Notes under the pieces: generated by a model
Told to the model about the DNA's origin: nothing
Database searches by the model: none
What the model saw: the letters and a program-made list of their open reading frames with translations, nothing else
Shown here: positions 8,871-18,500 of the stretch, one piece after another
Numbering within the stretch: the stretch's first letter is position 1
Layout: each line of letters starts with the position of its first letter
Assembly: GCF_003569765.1 (NCBI RefSeq)
Contig: NZ_KZ983958.1
Location: forward strand, 22,806-86,805
Source: Caldimonas tepidiphila
GTDB lineage: Bacteria > Pseudomonadota > Gammaproteobacteria > Burkholderiales > Burkholderiaceae_C
DNA length: 64,000 nucleotides
Reading direction: 5' to 3'
Position numbers and translations under genes: made by a program

Positions 8871-11141
8871 ATGACAAAGCAACTCCCGAATCCATCTCCT
8901 GCCGCCGGCACGCTGCCGGAACCCTGGACCGCCGGACTCGCATCCGTGCTGGTCGAGGGTGAGAACGTCGCAAGCGGTCTGGAGGTTGACCTCGACGCGC
9001 AATTGCGTTTCGCGAGCGGCCTGCTGGTCGTGACAAATCACCGGCTTCTGGCCCGCGTCGAGGGCGAGGATCGCTGGCAGAGCTGGCCGCACCGCGCGGG
9101 ACTGAAGCTCGTCCACCACGACCATGCCGGTGTCGGCACGCTCGAACTGCTGGACGCGAACGGCCGGCTGGCGCGCTGGCGCTACACGCTCGGGCGCAAC
9201 CCGGCGGCGCTGCGGCTGATGGATGCGCACGCGCGCGAGTGCGAGGCGGCCGTGCGCGGCGTCGCGGCCGAGCCGCTGCCGGGCGACAGCTGCCCGACCT
9301 GCCACGCGATGCTCGAGCCCGACCAGGAGGACTGCCCGGTCTGCGCGCGCGAGGAGCTGACGCCGCCCTCCACCTGGACGCTGCTGCGCCTGTGGCGCTT
9401 CGCGCGGCCCTACCGCGGCCAGCTGCTGCTCGGCTTCCTGCTCACGCTCGGCTCGACCGGGGCGACACTCGTGCCGCCCTACCTGACGATGCCGCTGATG
9501 GACGAGGTGCTGATCCCCTACCAGAGGGGCGAGACGATCGAGCCGGGCACCGTGAGCCTCTACCTCGGCGGGCTGCTCGCCGCGGCGCTGGTGGCCTGGC
9601 TGCTGGGCTGGGCGCGCACCTACATCCTCGCCCTGGTGAGCGAGCGCATCGGGGCGGACCTGCGCACCACGACCTACGAGCACCTGCTGAAACTGTCGCT
9701 CGAATACTTCGGGGGAAAACGCACCGGCGACCTGATGGCGCGCATCGGCTCGGAAACCGACCGCATCAACGTCTTCCTGTCGCTGCACCTGCTCGACTTC
9801 GCGACCGATGTGCTGATGATCGCGATGACCTCGGTGATCCTGTTCTCGATCAATCCCTGGCTCGCGCTCGTGACGCTGCTGCCGCTGCCCTTCATCGCGT
9901 GGCTGATCCACGTCGTGCGCGACCGCCTGCGCACCGGCTTCGAGAAGATCGACCGCGTCTGGTCCGAGGTCACCAACGTGCTCGCGGACACCATCCCCGG
10001 CATCCGCGTCGTGAAGGCCTTCGCGCAGGAGAAGCGCGAGGCGACGCGCTTTCGCGACGCGAACCGCCACAACCTCGCGGTCAACGACAAGCTCAACAAG
10101 GTCTGGTCGCTGTTCTCGCCCACCGTGTCGCTGATGACCGAGATCGGGCTGCTGGTGGTCTGGGCCTTCGGCATCTGGCAGGTCGCGAACAACCAGATCA
10201 CGGTCGGCGTGCTGACCGCCTTTCTCGCCTACATCGGCCGCTTCTACACGCGGCTGGACTCGATGAGCCGCATCGTCTCGGTGACGCAGAAGGCCGCCGC
10301 CGGCGCCAAGCGCATCTTCGACATCCTGGATCACGTCTCGAGCGTGCCCGAGCCCGCGAACCCGGTGCACCTCGAGAAGGTGCAGGGCCGCATCGACATC
10401 CGCGGCGCGCATTTCCGCTACGGCAGCCGCTCGGTGATCCGGGGCCTGGACCTCTCGATCGCGCCGGGCGAGATGATCGGCCTGGTGGGCCACAGCGGCT
10501 CGGGAAAAAGCACGCTCGTGAACCTGATCTGCCGCTTCTATGACGTGACGGAAGGCTCGATCCGCATCGACGGCACCGACATCCGCTCGCTGCCGGTGGC
10601 CGAGTACCGCAGCCACATCGGCCTCGTGCTTCAGGAGCCCTTCCTGTTCTTCGGCACGATCGCGGAGAACATCGCGTACGGAAAACCGGACGCGACCCGC
10701 GAGGAGATCGTCGCGGCGGCGCGCGCCGCGCACGCGCACGAGTTCATCCTGCGCCTGCTGCAGGGCTACGACTCGCTCGTCGGCGAGCGCGGCCAGGGCC
10801 TGTCGGGCGGCGAGCGCCAGCGCATCTCGATCGCGCGCGCGCTCTTGATCGACCCGCGCCTGCTGATCCTCGACGAGGCGACCTCGGCGGTGGACACGGA
10901 GACGGAAAAGGAGATCCAGAAGGCGCTCGACAACCTGGTGCGCGGGCGCACCACGATCGCGATCGCGCACCGCCTGTCCACGCTGCGCAAGGCCGACCGC
11001 CTCGTCGTGATGGACCGGGGCGAGATCGTCGAGGTGGGCTCGCACGAGGTGCTGATGGCCCGCAAGGGGCACTACTGGCGGCTGTACGAGGCGCAGGCGC
11101 GCCACGAGGCCGAGGCGGCTGCGGCGCTGGAGGCGGCGTGA
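8871..11141 (+). CDS. Cyanophycin-locus ABC transporter with N-terminal soluble domain and zinc ribbon
   Basis: A 756-residue ABC half-transporter, with membrane and ATPase parts in one chain (exporter type). Residues 1-135 form a soluble beta-rich domain (LLVVTNHRLLAR) resembling a PH/GRAM fold. C141/C144 and C155/C158 make a CxxC-x10-CxxC zinc ribbon. The six-helix ABC membrane domain spans about 170-480 and the ATPase about 500-750: Walker A GHSGSGKST (about 541-549), signature LSGGERQR (about 643), Walker B LLILDEATSA. The same transporter-DUF1854 pair is known beside cyanophycin genes in proteobacteria, and here it diverges from cphA'. The transported substrate is unknown. There is no strong ribosome binding site at 8871. 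The next gene overlaps or abuts the stop codon. Confidence 0.9.
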   Translation: MTKQLPNPSPAAGTLPEPWTAGLASVLVEGENVASGLEVDLDAQLRFASGLLVVTNHRLLARVEGEDRWQSWPHRAGLKLVHHDHAGVGTLELLDANGRLARWRYTLGRNPAALRLMDAHARECEAAVRGVAAEPLPGDSCPTCHAMLEPDQEDCPVCAREELTPPSTWTLLRLWRFARPYRGQLLLGFLLTLGSTGATLVPPYLTMPLMDEVLIPYQRGETIEPGTVSLYLGGLLAAALVAWLLGWARTYILALVSERIGADLRTTTYEHLLKLSLEYFGGKRTGDLMARIGSETDRINVFLSLHLLDFATDVLMIAMTSVILFSINPWLALVTLLPLPFIAWLIHVVRDRLRTGFEKIDRVWSEVTNVLADTIPGIRVVKAFAQEKREATRFRDANRHNLAVNDKLNKVWSLFSPTVSLMTEIGLLVVWAFGIWQVANNQITVGVLTAFLAYIGRFYTRLDSMSRIVSVTQKAAAGAKRIFDILDHVSSVPEPANPVHLEKVQGRIDIRGAHFRYGSRSVIRGLDLSIAPGEMIGLVGHSGSGKSTLVNLICRFYDVTEGSIRIDGTDIRSLPVAEYRSHIGLVLQEPFLFFGTIAENIAYGKPDATREEIVAAARAAHAHEFILRLLQGYDSLVGERGQGLSGGERQRISIARALLIDPRLLILDEATSAVDTETEKEIQKALDNLVRGRTTIAIAHRLSTLRKADRLVVMDRGEIVEVGSHEVLMARKGHYWRLYEAQARHEAEAAAALEAA

Positions 11142-11161
11142 TGAGGACGGAAGGAAACGAG

Positions 11162-11632
11162 ATGCTGGCGCCCGACTACCGGCTGGAGCGCGATGCCTTC
11201 GGACGGCTGTGCCTGATCGACGCCGCCGGCGAGCGGCATGCCGGCGTGGTGCCGGTGCGGGCCTTTCCGCTGGCGGCCCCGAACGAGGGCATCGCGCTGA
11301 TGGGGCCGGACGGCCACGAGCTTGTCTGGATCGCGCGGCTCGACGCGCTGCCCCCGGGACTGCGCTCCCTGATCGAGGAGGAGCTCGCCGCGCGCGAGTT
11401 CGTGCCGGAGATCCTGAAGCTGCGCGAGGTGTCGAGCTTCGCGACGCCGAGCACCTGGAGCGTGGACACCGACCGCGGCCCGGCGAGCTTCGTGCTCAAG
11501 GGCGAGGAGGACATCCGCCGCGTCGCCGACGGCTCGCTCCTGATCGCCGACAGCCACGGCATCCACTTCCGCATCCGCGACCCGAGGGCGCTGGATGCTC
11601 ACAGCAGGAAGCTGCTGGACCGCTTCCTGTGA
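11162..11632 (+). CDS. Cyanophycin-associated DUF1854 protein
   Basis: A 156-residue soluble protein matching the DUF1854 family (PVRAFPLAAPNEGIAL, EFVPEILKLREVSSFATPSTW, DTDRGPASFVLKGEEDIRR). No signal peptide or membrane segment is seen. I chose ATG 11162 because GGAAGGA lies six bases upstream. GTG 11138 or ATG 11141, overlapping the transporter stop, would add up to eight residues. It is the second gene of the divergent half of the cyanophycin locus and is probably translated together with the ABC transporter, so a regulatory or adaptor role for that transporter is a fair guess. No catalytic motif is evident. Confidence 0.88.
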   Translation: MLAPDYRLERDAFGRLCLIDAAGERHAGVVPVRAFPLAAPNEGIALMGPDGHELVWIARLDALPPGLRSLIEEELAAREFVPEILKLREVSSFATPSTWSVDTDRGPASFVLKGEEDIRRVADGSLLIADSHGIHFRIRDPRALDAHSRKLLDRFL

Positions 11633-11649
11633 ACGCCGGCCTGCCGCGC

Positions 11650-11666
11650 CGCCCCGGACCGGGGCG
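11650..11666. terminator. Hairpin between convergent DUF1854 and lipoprotein genes
   Basis: CGCCCC and GGGGCG pair (6 bp, with a GGACC loop) just after the DUF1854 stop and 25 bases before the stop of the facing lipoprotein gene. It has no T-tract, so this is a candidate only. Confidence 0.4.
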
Positions 11667-11690
11667 ACGCGGGCGGCCGGCACGGGACGC

Positions 11691-11858
11691 TCAGCAGCGC
11701 CCCTTCTTGGCCTGCCCCGGCGGGCAGAAGCCGCCGTTGCCGCCCTGCGGGTGCGAATGGGAGCCGTGCGGGTCGATCACCACGGCGCCCGAGGGCGTGT
11801 AGACGGCGCAGCCGGACAGCAGCGCGACGGCGGCGAACAGGGAAAGCAGAACTTTCAT
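11691..11858 (-). CDS. Small outer-membrane-type lipoprotein
   Basis: A 55-residue protein with a clear lipoprotein signal: MKVLLSLFAAVALLSGC has a hydrophobic core and an LSGC lipobox, giving an acylated Cys at residue 17. The mature part is short and rich in His, Gly, Pro and Cys (SHSHPQGGNGGFCPPGQAKK). No family is recognised. The residue after Cys is Ala, so export to the outer membrane by Lol is likely. It converges on the DUF1854 gene and is probably expressed alone. Its role is unknown. Confidence 0.7.
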   Translation of the reverse strand: MKVLLSLFAAVALLSGCAVYTPSGAVVIDPHGSHSHPQGGNGGFCPPGQAKKGRC

Positions 11859-12016
11859 GGGTGGCTCGAAATGACAGGGTCGGGCCGCGGATTCTAGGGG
11901 TCGCGGCATGCCGCCGAGCCTGTCCGGACGGGGGAAACCGCCCCCTTGTGGCGCGTCCGTGACAATTTCCCTTGCGCGACCGCGCCCTGCCGGCCAGCGG
12001 CCCGGCCGGCGTCCTC

Positions 12017-12247
12017 TCAGCGGTCGAGCAGGATGCCCGTGGCCAGCACCGCGATCACGAGGAGCAGCGCGGCGACGAGCAGCACGCGGCCGGCGCGATG
12101 CCCGGCGTTGACCGTCCAACCCCGTCCCGGCCTGCGCTTGGGAACCCAGAGACGGCTGTCGAGGCGGCTGCAATAGAGCCCCAGCCACCCGCCGCGCCAG
12201 TTTCCCGGTTTCTGCCATTCGGCCTGGTCGATGTCCTCTTGCTTCAT
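12017..12247 (-). CDS. DUF5808-type small membrane protein
   Basis: A 76-residue protein. The N-terminal half holds the pattern W-NW-GGWLGLYCSRLDSRLWVPKR, which resembles the DUF5808 module, and the C-terminal half is one transmembrane helix (VLLVAALLLVIAVLATGILL). The start at 12247 is supported by CAGGAAG directly upstream. It diverges from the SDR dehydrogenase, so both may share the structured control region between them. The function is not known; the helix suggests inner-membrane anchoring with the conserved part in the cytoplasm. Confidence 0.7.
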   Translation of the reverse strand: MKQEDIDQAEWQKPGNWRGGWLGLYCSRLDSRLWVPKRRPGRGWTVNAGHRAGRVLLVAALLLVIAVLATGILLDR

Positions 12248-12348
12248 CTTCCTGTCGTGCTTTTCCTGATGCGGGGGCACTTTCCTGTATGTTGTAAAGG
12301 CGCCGGGCCGGCGCTTCAGGCTGCCCCGCCCTGCCCCTTTACGGGGAA

Positions 12349-12388
12349 TCATGCAGGAGGGCCTGCCTGTCTGCAGACGCCTGCATGA
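12349..12388. promoter_or_regulatory. Nested inverted repeats upstream of the SDR gene
   Basis: TCATGCAGG (12349-12357) is mirrored by CCTGCATGA (12380-12388). Between them lies a perfect 10-bp palindrome GTCTGCAGAC (12369-12378). The element lies about 75 bases before the SDR start, in the divergent region shared with the DUF5808 gene. It could be an operator or an RNA hairpin in the leader. Confidence 0.45.
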
Positions 12389-12460
12389 CCCGCGGCAGGC
12401 ACAGCATCTGCCGACCATGAGGACGCATTTTTCTTCGTCCGACCCGAGGAGAGCATCCCC

Positions 12461-13483
12461 ATGAAGAAGGAATCCCAGAAGCCCCAGGCCCGCCAGTCCG
12501 GAACCGACCCGGTCGACAAGCAGCGCGCCATCCAGCGCGAGCAGGACCAGCGCGACCAGCAGAAGAAGCAGCAGCAGGCCTCCGGCGGCGGCGGCTCGCA
12601 GCAGCCGCAGGCGGTGCAGGCCGGCCCGCGCGAGCACCCGGTGGACTTCCCGGCGCAGCACCTCGAGAAGCCGGGGCTCGAGGCCGAGATGCAGTTGAAG
12701 CCGCAGTTCCTCGCGCCCGACTACAAGGGCAGCGGCAAGCTCGAGGGCATGTCCGCGATCGTCACCGGTGGCGACTCCGGCATCGGCCGCGCGGTTGCGG
12801 TGCTCTATGCGCGCGAGGGCGCCGACGTCGCGATCGTCTACCTCAGCTCGCACCAGGACGCGGAGGAGACGAAGCGCTGCGTCGAGGCCGAGGGCCGGCG
12901 CTGCCTGCTGATCGCCGGCGACGTGAAGGATTCCGCCTTCTGCCGGCAGGCGGTGGAGAAGACGGTGCAGGAGTTCGGGAAGCTGGACATCCTCGTCAAC
13001 AACGCCGCCTTCCAGGAGCACGCCGAGTCGCTGCTCGACATTACCGACGAGCGCCTCGACGAGACCTTCCGCACCAACATCTACGGCTACATCCACATGG
13101 CCAAGGCGGCGCTGCCGCACCTGAAGAAGGGCGCGTCGATCATCAACTCCGGCTCGGTCACGGGACTGGAGGGCAGCGCCAAGCTGCTCGACTACTCGGC
13201 CACCAAGGGCGCGATCCACGCCTTCACGAAGTCGCTGGCGCAGAACGTCCTCCCGCAGGGCATCCGCGTCAACGCGGTCGCGCCGGGGCCGGTGTGGACG
13301 CCGCTGAACCCGGCCGACCAGGAGCCGGAGAAGGTCGCGAAGTTCGGCCAGTCGACGATGATGCAGCGCGCCGCGCAGCCCGAGGAGCTGTCGCCGGCCT
13401 ACGTCTTCCTCGCGTCGCCGGTGTGCTCGAGCTACATCACCGGCATCGTGCTGCCGGTCACGGGCAGCGTCAGCGCGATCTGA
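12461..13483 (+). CDS. SDR-family oxidoreductase of the stress-protein type
   Basis: A 340-residue NAD(P)-dependent short-chain dehydrogenase. After a charged, Gln/Lys-rich N-terminal tail of about 85 residues, the Rossmann fold shows TGGDSGIG (cofactor binding), NNAA, catalytic Ser in INSGSVTG and the YxxxK pair in YSATKGA. The tail plus the HPVDFPAQHLEKPGLEAEM segment is typical of YghA/GSP39-like dehydrogenases linked to general stress; the substrate is unknown. The start is set by GAGGAGAG about 7 nt before the ATG. A 37-codon open frame (12351-12464) ends in an ATGA overlap with this start. The last 14 bases overlap the 3' end of recD on the other strand. Confidence 0.92.
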   Translation: MKKESQKPQARQSGTDPVDKQRAIQREQDQRDQQKKQQQASGGGGSQQPQAVQAGPREHPVDFPAQHLEKPGLEAEMQLKPQFLAPDYKGSGKLEGMSAIVTGGDSGIGRAVAVLYAREGADVAIVYLSSHQDAEETKRCVEAEGRRCLLIAGDVKDSAFCRQAVEKTVQEFGKLDILVNNAAFQEHAESLLDITDERLDETFRTNIYGYIHMAKAALPHLKKGASIINSGSVTGLEGSAKLLDYSATKGAIHAFTKSLAQNVLPQGIRVNAVAPGPVWTPLNPADQEPEKVAKFGQSTMMQRAAQPEELSPAYVFLASPVCSSYITGIVLPVTGSVSAI

Positions 13484-15548
13484 GCGCCCTCGCCTCCAGC
13501 GCCTGCGGCAGGCCGCTGGCGCGCCGCGTCTTGCGCGCGAGCGCGGCGGCGAGCACGCCGACACCGGGCGAGAGCAGCGTGAAGGCGCGGCGCGCGCGCG
13601 TGATGCCGGTGTAGGCCAGCTCGCGCGTGAGCACCTGCGCCGCCGCGTCGCCCGCGAGCGCGAGCACGGTGTGCTCGAACTCCGAGCCCTGCGACTTGTG
13701 CACCGTCATCGCGAAGGCGGTCTCGACGTCGGCGAGGCGGCTCGCGAGCACCGAGCGCACCGCGCGGCCCTCCAGGAAATAGACGCGCAGCGCGCCGCGC
13801 GCGCCCGGCGCCTTCAGCACGATGCCGATGTCGCCGTTGAAGACGCCGAGGCCCGCGTGGTTGCGCGTGACCATCACCGGGCGGCCCTCGTACCACTCCC
13901 CGCCCTTCCTCAGCAGCCCCGCCTGCACCAGCGCGCCCTCGATCGCTCGGTTCAGGCCCGCCACGCCCCAGTCGCCCTCGCGCACCGCGCACAGCACGCG
14001 GAAGCGCTCGAAGGCGGTCAGCACCTCGCGCGCCCAGTCCTCGTGCGCCAGCGCGTCGTCCTGCGGCGGGCGCTGGCGCAGCGCCTCGAGGTAGCTGCGG
14101 TAGCCGCCGTCGGCGCCGTCGCGGCCGCGCAGCGCGAGCTGCACCACCTCGGCCGGCGTCGCCGCGTCGAGCCAGCGCACCTCGCCGCCCCCGCCCTGCA
14201 GCACCGCCTGCGCCGCCGCCGCGTCGCCGGCGTTGACCGCGAGCGCGAGCCGCCCGATCGGGCCGCCGAAGCGCCGGCTCTCGCGCAGCATCACGGTCTG
14301 CTGCGCGAGCGCCGCGCCCTGCGCGGTGGCGAAGCGGCGCGGGATGCGCTCGCCGCAGGCCTCGGCCACGTAGCGGCAGCTTGCCTCGTCGTAGCCGCCG
14401 GCCTCGGCGTCGCGGCACAGGTCGCCGAGCACGGCGCCGGCCTCGACCGAGGCGAGCTGGTCCTTGTCGCCGAGCAGCACCACGCGCGCGGCGGCCGGCA
14501 GCGCGTCGAGCAGCGCGGCCATCATCTCGAGGTGGATCATCGAGGCCTCGTCGACGATCAGCACGTCGACGTCGAGCGGGTGGGCGGCGTCGTGCGCGAA
14601 GGCCCGGGTGTCGGGGCGCGCGCCGAGCAGCGAGTGCAGCGTGCGCGCCGCGCCGATGCGCGCGGCGAGCTCGCGCAGCGGCAGCGCGCCGGCCAGGCGC
14701 TCCTCCAGCCCGGCAAGCGCCGCCTCGATCGACTGCTTCAGGCGCGCGGCCGCCTTGCCGGTGGGCGCGGCGAGCGCGACGCGCAGCCGCCCGGGCTCGG
14801 CGCTGGTCGCGAACAGCAGCGCCAGCAGCCGCGCGACGGTGTAGGTCTTGCCGGTGCCGGGGCCGCCGGTGATCACCGACAGCCGCCCGCGCAGCGCCAC
14901 CGCGCAGGCGATCTTCTGCCAGTCGGGGCCGGCCGGGCCCTCGCGGCCCGCCGCCGGCGCGTCGAACAGCCGGTCGAGCCACTCGCGCGCGCGGCCCGGC
15001 TCGACCGGCTCGCGCACGGCGCCGCGCGCCGTCACCTGCGCGGCGACGCGTTGCTCGTGGCGCCAGTAGCGGCGCAGGTAGAGCCGCTCGCCGGCCAGCA
15101 CCAGCGGCGGCGGCTCGTCGCCGTCCCCGTCGCCCTCGTCACCGTCGCCGGCGGCGTCCGCCTCGCGCACCAGCGGGCAGTCGCGCAGCGTGCGCAGCCA
15201 GTCCTCGCGCCCGCGCGGCAGTGGCTTCATCAGCGCGGCGAGCGCCTCGCGCGGCTCCGCGGCCCAGCCGAGCAGCTCGTCGGGCCGCGTGCGCAGCTCC
15301 TCCAGCAGCAGGCAGCTGTGGCCGCGGCCCTCCATGTGCGCGAGCAGCGCGCTGCACAGCAGCACCAGCGGCGCCGCGCCGGGATGCAGCTCGGCGACGA
15401 AGCGGGCGAAGGCGCAGTCCAGGCGGCGGATCCAGCCCGCCTCGCTCCAGCGCTGCAGCTCGCCGAGCAGCTCCTCGCCCTTCGGCGGCTCGCCGGCGAG
15501 CGCGTCGATCCAGTCCAGCGTGGCCGCGTCGCGCCCCTTCATTCCCAT
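13470..15548 (-). CDS. recD: Exodeoxyribonuclease V alpha chain RecD
   Basis: A 692-residue 5'-3' helicase of superfamily 1B, the fast motor of RecBCD, which processes double-strand breaks. Walker A GGPGTGKTYTVARLL (about residues 203-217), Walker B VLIVDEASMI, the LLGDKDQLASVEAGAVLGDL block and the C-terminal MTVHKSQGSEF and TGITRAR motifs are all visible, so it appears complete. It is the last gene of recC-recB-recD. Its ATG at 15548 overlaps recB by ten bases; a second ATG at 15542 would form an ATGA overlap with the recB stop and is equally possible. Its 3' end overlaps the SDR gene by 14 bases. Confidence 0.96.
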   Translation of the reverse strand: MGMKGRDAATLDWIDALAGEPPKGEELLGELQRWSEAGWIRRLDCAFARFVAELHPGAAPLVLLCSALLAHMEGRGHSCLLLEELRTRPDELLGWAAEPREALAALMKPLPRGREDWLRTLRDCPLVREADAAGDGDEGDGDGDEPPPLVLAGERLYLRRYWRHEQRVAAQVTARGAVREPVEPGRAREWLDRLFDAPAAGREGPAGPDWQKIACAVALRGRLSVITGGPGTGKTYTVARLLALLFATSAEPGRLRVALAAPTGKAAARLKQSIEAALAGLEERLAGALPLRELAARIGAARTLHSLLGARPDTRAFAHDAAHPLDVDVLIVDEASMIHLEMMAALLDALPAAARVVLLGDKDQLASVEAGAVLGDLCRDAEAGGYDEASCRYVAEACGERIPRRFATAQGAALAQQTVMLRESRRFGGPIGRLALAVNAGDAAAAQAVLQGGGGEVRWLDAATPAEVVQLALRGRDGADGGYRSYLEALRQRPPQDDALAHEDWAREVLTAFERFRVLCAVREGDWGVAGLNRAIEGALVQAGLLRKGGEWYEGRPVMVTRNHAGLGVFNGDIGIVLKAPGARGALRVYFLEGRAVRSVLASRLADVETAFAMTVHKSQGSEFEHTVLALAGDAAAQVLTRELAYTGITRARRAFTLLSPGVGVLAAALARKTRRASGLPQALEARALRSR

Positions 15549-18500
15549 GCCTCCTCGTCCGTGCCGAGCGCGCGGTCGAGCGCGTCGAGCAGCTCCGCGT
15601 CCGGCGCCACGCGGTAGCAGCCGCGCTCGGGCCCGCGGAAGCCCCGCAGGAAGAAATAGATCGCGCCGCCGAGCTGGCGCTCAGGCTCGTAGGCCTCGCC
15701 CAGCCGCGCGCGCAGCAGCCGGTGCAGCGCGAGCAGGTAGATCGCCGCCTGCACGTCGTAGCGGTGCGCGGCCATCGCCGCCTCCAGCGCGCGGGCGTCG
15801 TAGTCGGTGTCGCGGCTGCCGAGCGCGTTGGACTTGTAGTCCAGCACCCAGTAGCGCCCCCCGTGCTCGAAGACGAGGTCGGCGAAGCCCATCAGCATGC
15901 CGCGCAGCTCGCGCTCGGGCAGCGCCGGGCGCTCCCGGCCGCCGAGCAGGTGGCGGCGGCACAGCGCGTCGACCTCGGCCGACGCGAGGCCCTCGCTCGG
16001 CAGCCAGAACTCCATCTCGGGCAATTGCGCCGAGAGCGCCGACAGCGGCGCACCGAGCGGCGGCAACTCCACGCGCAGCGCCTCGCGCAGCCAGGCCAGC
16101 ACGTCGTCCTTGCGGTGGCCCCAGCCCTGGTGCTCGCAGCGGCGCAGCAGTTGCTCGCGCAGCGCCTCGGACGCGTCGAGCGCGAAGCCCTCGCCGGCGA
16201 GCCACTCGAGCTGGTCGTGCAGGAAGTTGCCGGGCACCGCGCCGCGCGGGAAGCGGTGCCAGGGCGCCGGCGTCGCGGGCGGTGTCGCCTCCTCGCCGTC
16301 GATCAGCTCGGGCTCGCGCACCAGCTCGACCGTCAGCCGGTCCACCGGCACGGAAGGCAGGTGCTTCACGAGCCCCGAGAAGCTGCCGACCGACCAGTCG
16401 CGCTCGAACTGCGCCGCGTACTCGGCCGGCTGGCGCAGCGCCTGCGCGTCGTCGCGCGGCAGCAGCCGCGAGCAGGCGGGCTCCGGCTCCGCCTCGACGA
16501 GCGCGATCGAGCCGCAGTCGCCGCGCGCCGCCTCGAGCCGCGCGAGGATCTCGCCCTCGGCGATCTCGAGCCCGCCGCCGAGCAGCTGGCCGAGCGCGCA
16601 GCGGTGCAGCGTGCACGCGGCCGCGTTGCCCTTCCTCAGCGCCGCGACGCCGACCCACAGCGCGTGCCGCGCGCGCGTCAGCGCCACGTACAGCAGCCGC
16701 AGGTCCTCGCGCAGCCGGTCGCGGTCGGCGCGCTCGATCACCTCGGCGGTGAGCGAGAACTCGAGCCGCCGCGCGCCGTCGTCGCCGGCGACCTCCAGGA
16801 AGCTGCGCCCGCGCCCGTCCACCGGGCGGAAGTCGCAGGCGAAGGGCAGGAACACGAGCGGGTACTCCAGGCCCTTGGACTTGTGCACCGTCACGACCTT
16901 CACGAGGTCGGCGTCGCTCTCGAGCCGCACGATGCGCTCGTCGCCCGCGCCGGTGTCGTCGTCGATCTGCTCGGCGAGCCAGCGGATCAGCGCCTGCTCG
17001 CCGTCGAGCTGCGCGGCCGCGGCCTGCAGCAGCTCGGCGAGGTGCAGCACGTTGGTCAGGCGTCGCTCGCCGTCGGGCTGCTGCAGCCAGCGCGCCGGCA
17101 GCCCGAGCCTGTGCAGCGTCTGGCGCAGCATCGTCAGCACGCCCTGGCGCTGCCACATCGACTGCAGCCGGCGCAGCTCCTCGAGCCGCTCCTCCCAGGC
17201 CTCGTCGTCGACCGCGAGGCGCGCGAGCTCGGCGAGCTCGAGCCCGATCGTCGCGGTGGCGTAGGCCGCGCGCGCGAGCCGCATGTCCAGCGGCGTCGCC
17301 ACCGCCCTCAGCCAGCGCAGCAGGTCGCGCGCCTCGGGGCTCGCGAACACCGAGTCCTTGTCCGACAGGTAGACCGACGCGACGTCGCGCCGGCGCAGCT
17401 CGCGCCGCACCGCCTCGGCCTCGACGCCGGTGCGCACCAGCACCGCGATGTCGGCCGGGCGCAGCCGCGTGAAGCCGTCCTCCGGATGGTCGAAGCCGGC
17501 CTTCGGGTCGTTGAGCAGCGTGACGATGCGCTCGGCGCAGCGCGCCGCGAAGCGCTTCACGCTGCCGCGCACGTCGCAAAGCGCCGTGTCGTGGCAGAAG
17601 CTCAGCGCCGGCAGCTCGCCCGCCGCGCACACGAAGCGCTCGCGGCGGCCGCGCGCCTCCACCGCCTCGAAGGGCAGCGGGTGGTCGTCGCCGCGGCGGT
17701 AGAGGAAGGCGCCCTCGCCGTGCGCCGCCTCGGCCTGCGCAAACAACCGGTTCACCGCCTGCACCAGCGCCGCGGTCGAGCGGTGGTTGGTGCCGAGCAC
17801 GTAGTGCCGGCCGGCGGTGGCGCGGCGCGCGCTGAGGTAGCTGTGGATGTCGGCGCCGCGGAAGGCGTAGATCGACTGCTTGGGGTCGCCGATCAGGAAC
17901 AGCGCCGCGTCCTGCGCGTTGCCGGCGACGCCGTAGAGGCCGTCGAAGATGCGGTACTGCAGCGGCGAGGTGTCCTGGAACTCGTCGATCAGCACCACCG
18001 GGTACTGCTGCACGATGCGCTCGCGCAGGCGCGGGCCGCCCGCGCTGCGCAGCGCGCCGTCGAGCCGCTCGAGCATGTCGGCGAAGCCGAAGGTGCCGGC
18101 CTGCGCCTTCAGCTCGGCGAGCCGCCGCGCGACGCAGCAGGCGGCGTGGCGCCGCAGCGCGCGCCCGAGGTCGGGCAGCCGCGCCAGCGCCTCGTGCAGC
18201 GCCTCGAGCGCCTCGAAGTGCTCCGGCAGCTCGATGCTCGTGCCCGGCTTGCAGGCCTCGAGCATGCCCTGCGGCGTCAGGCGCTTGCGCCCGGTCTTCA
18301 GCTCGAAGCCGTCCTGCTCGGGCGCGGTGGCCCAGCCCTCGAGCGTGTCGAGCCAGGGCTCGTAGTAGCGCGGCTGGATCTTGGTGCGGTTGAAGGGGCA
18401 GTCCTTGCGCGCGAGCTGCTCGGCGAACCAGGCGCGCAGCGCCTGCACGCGCTCGCTCCAGCCGGACTTCAGCGCCGCGAGCCGGTTGCGGCGCTCGCGC

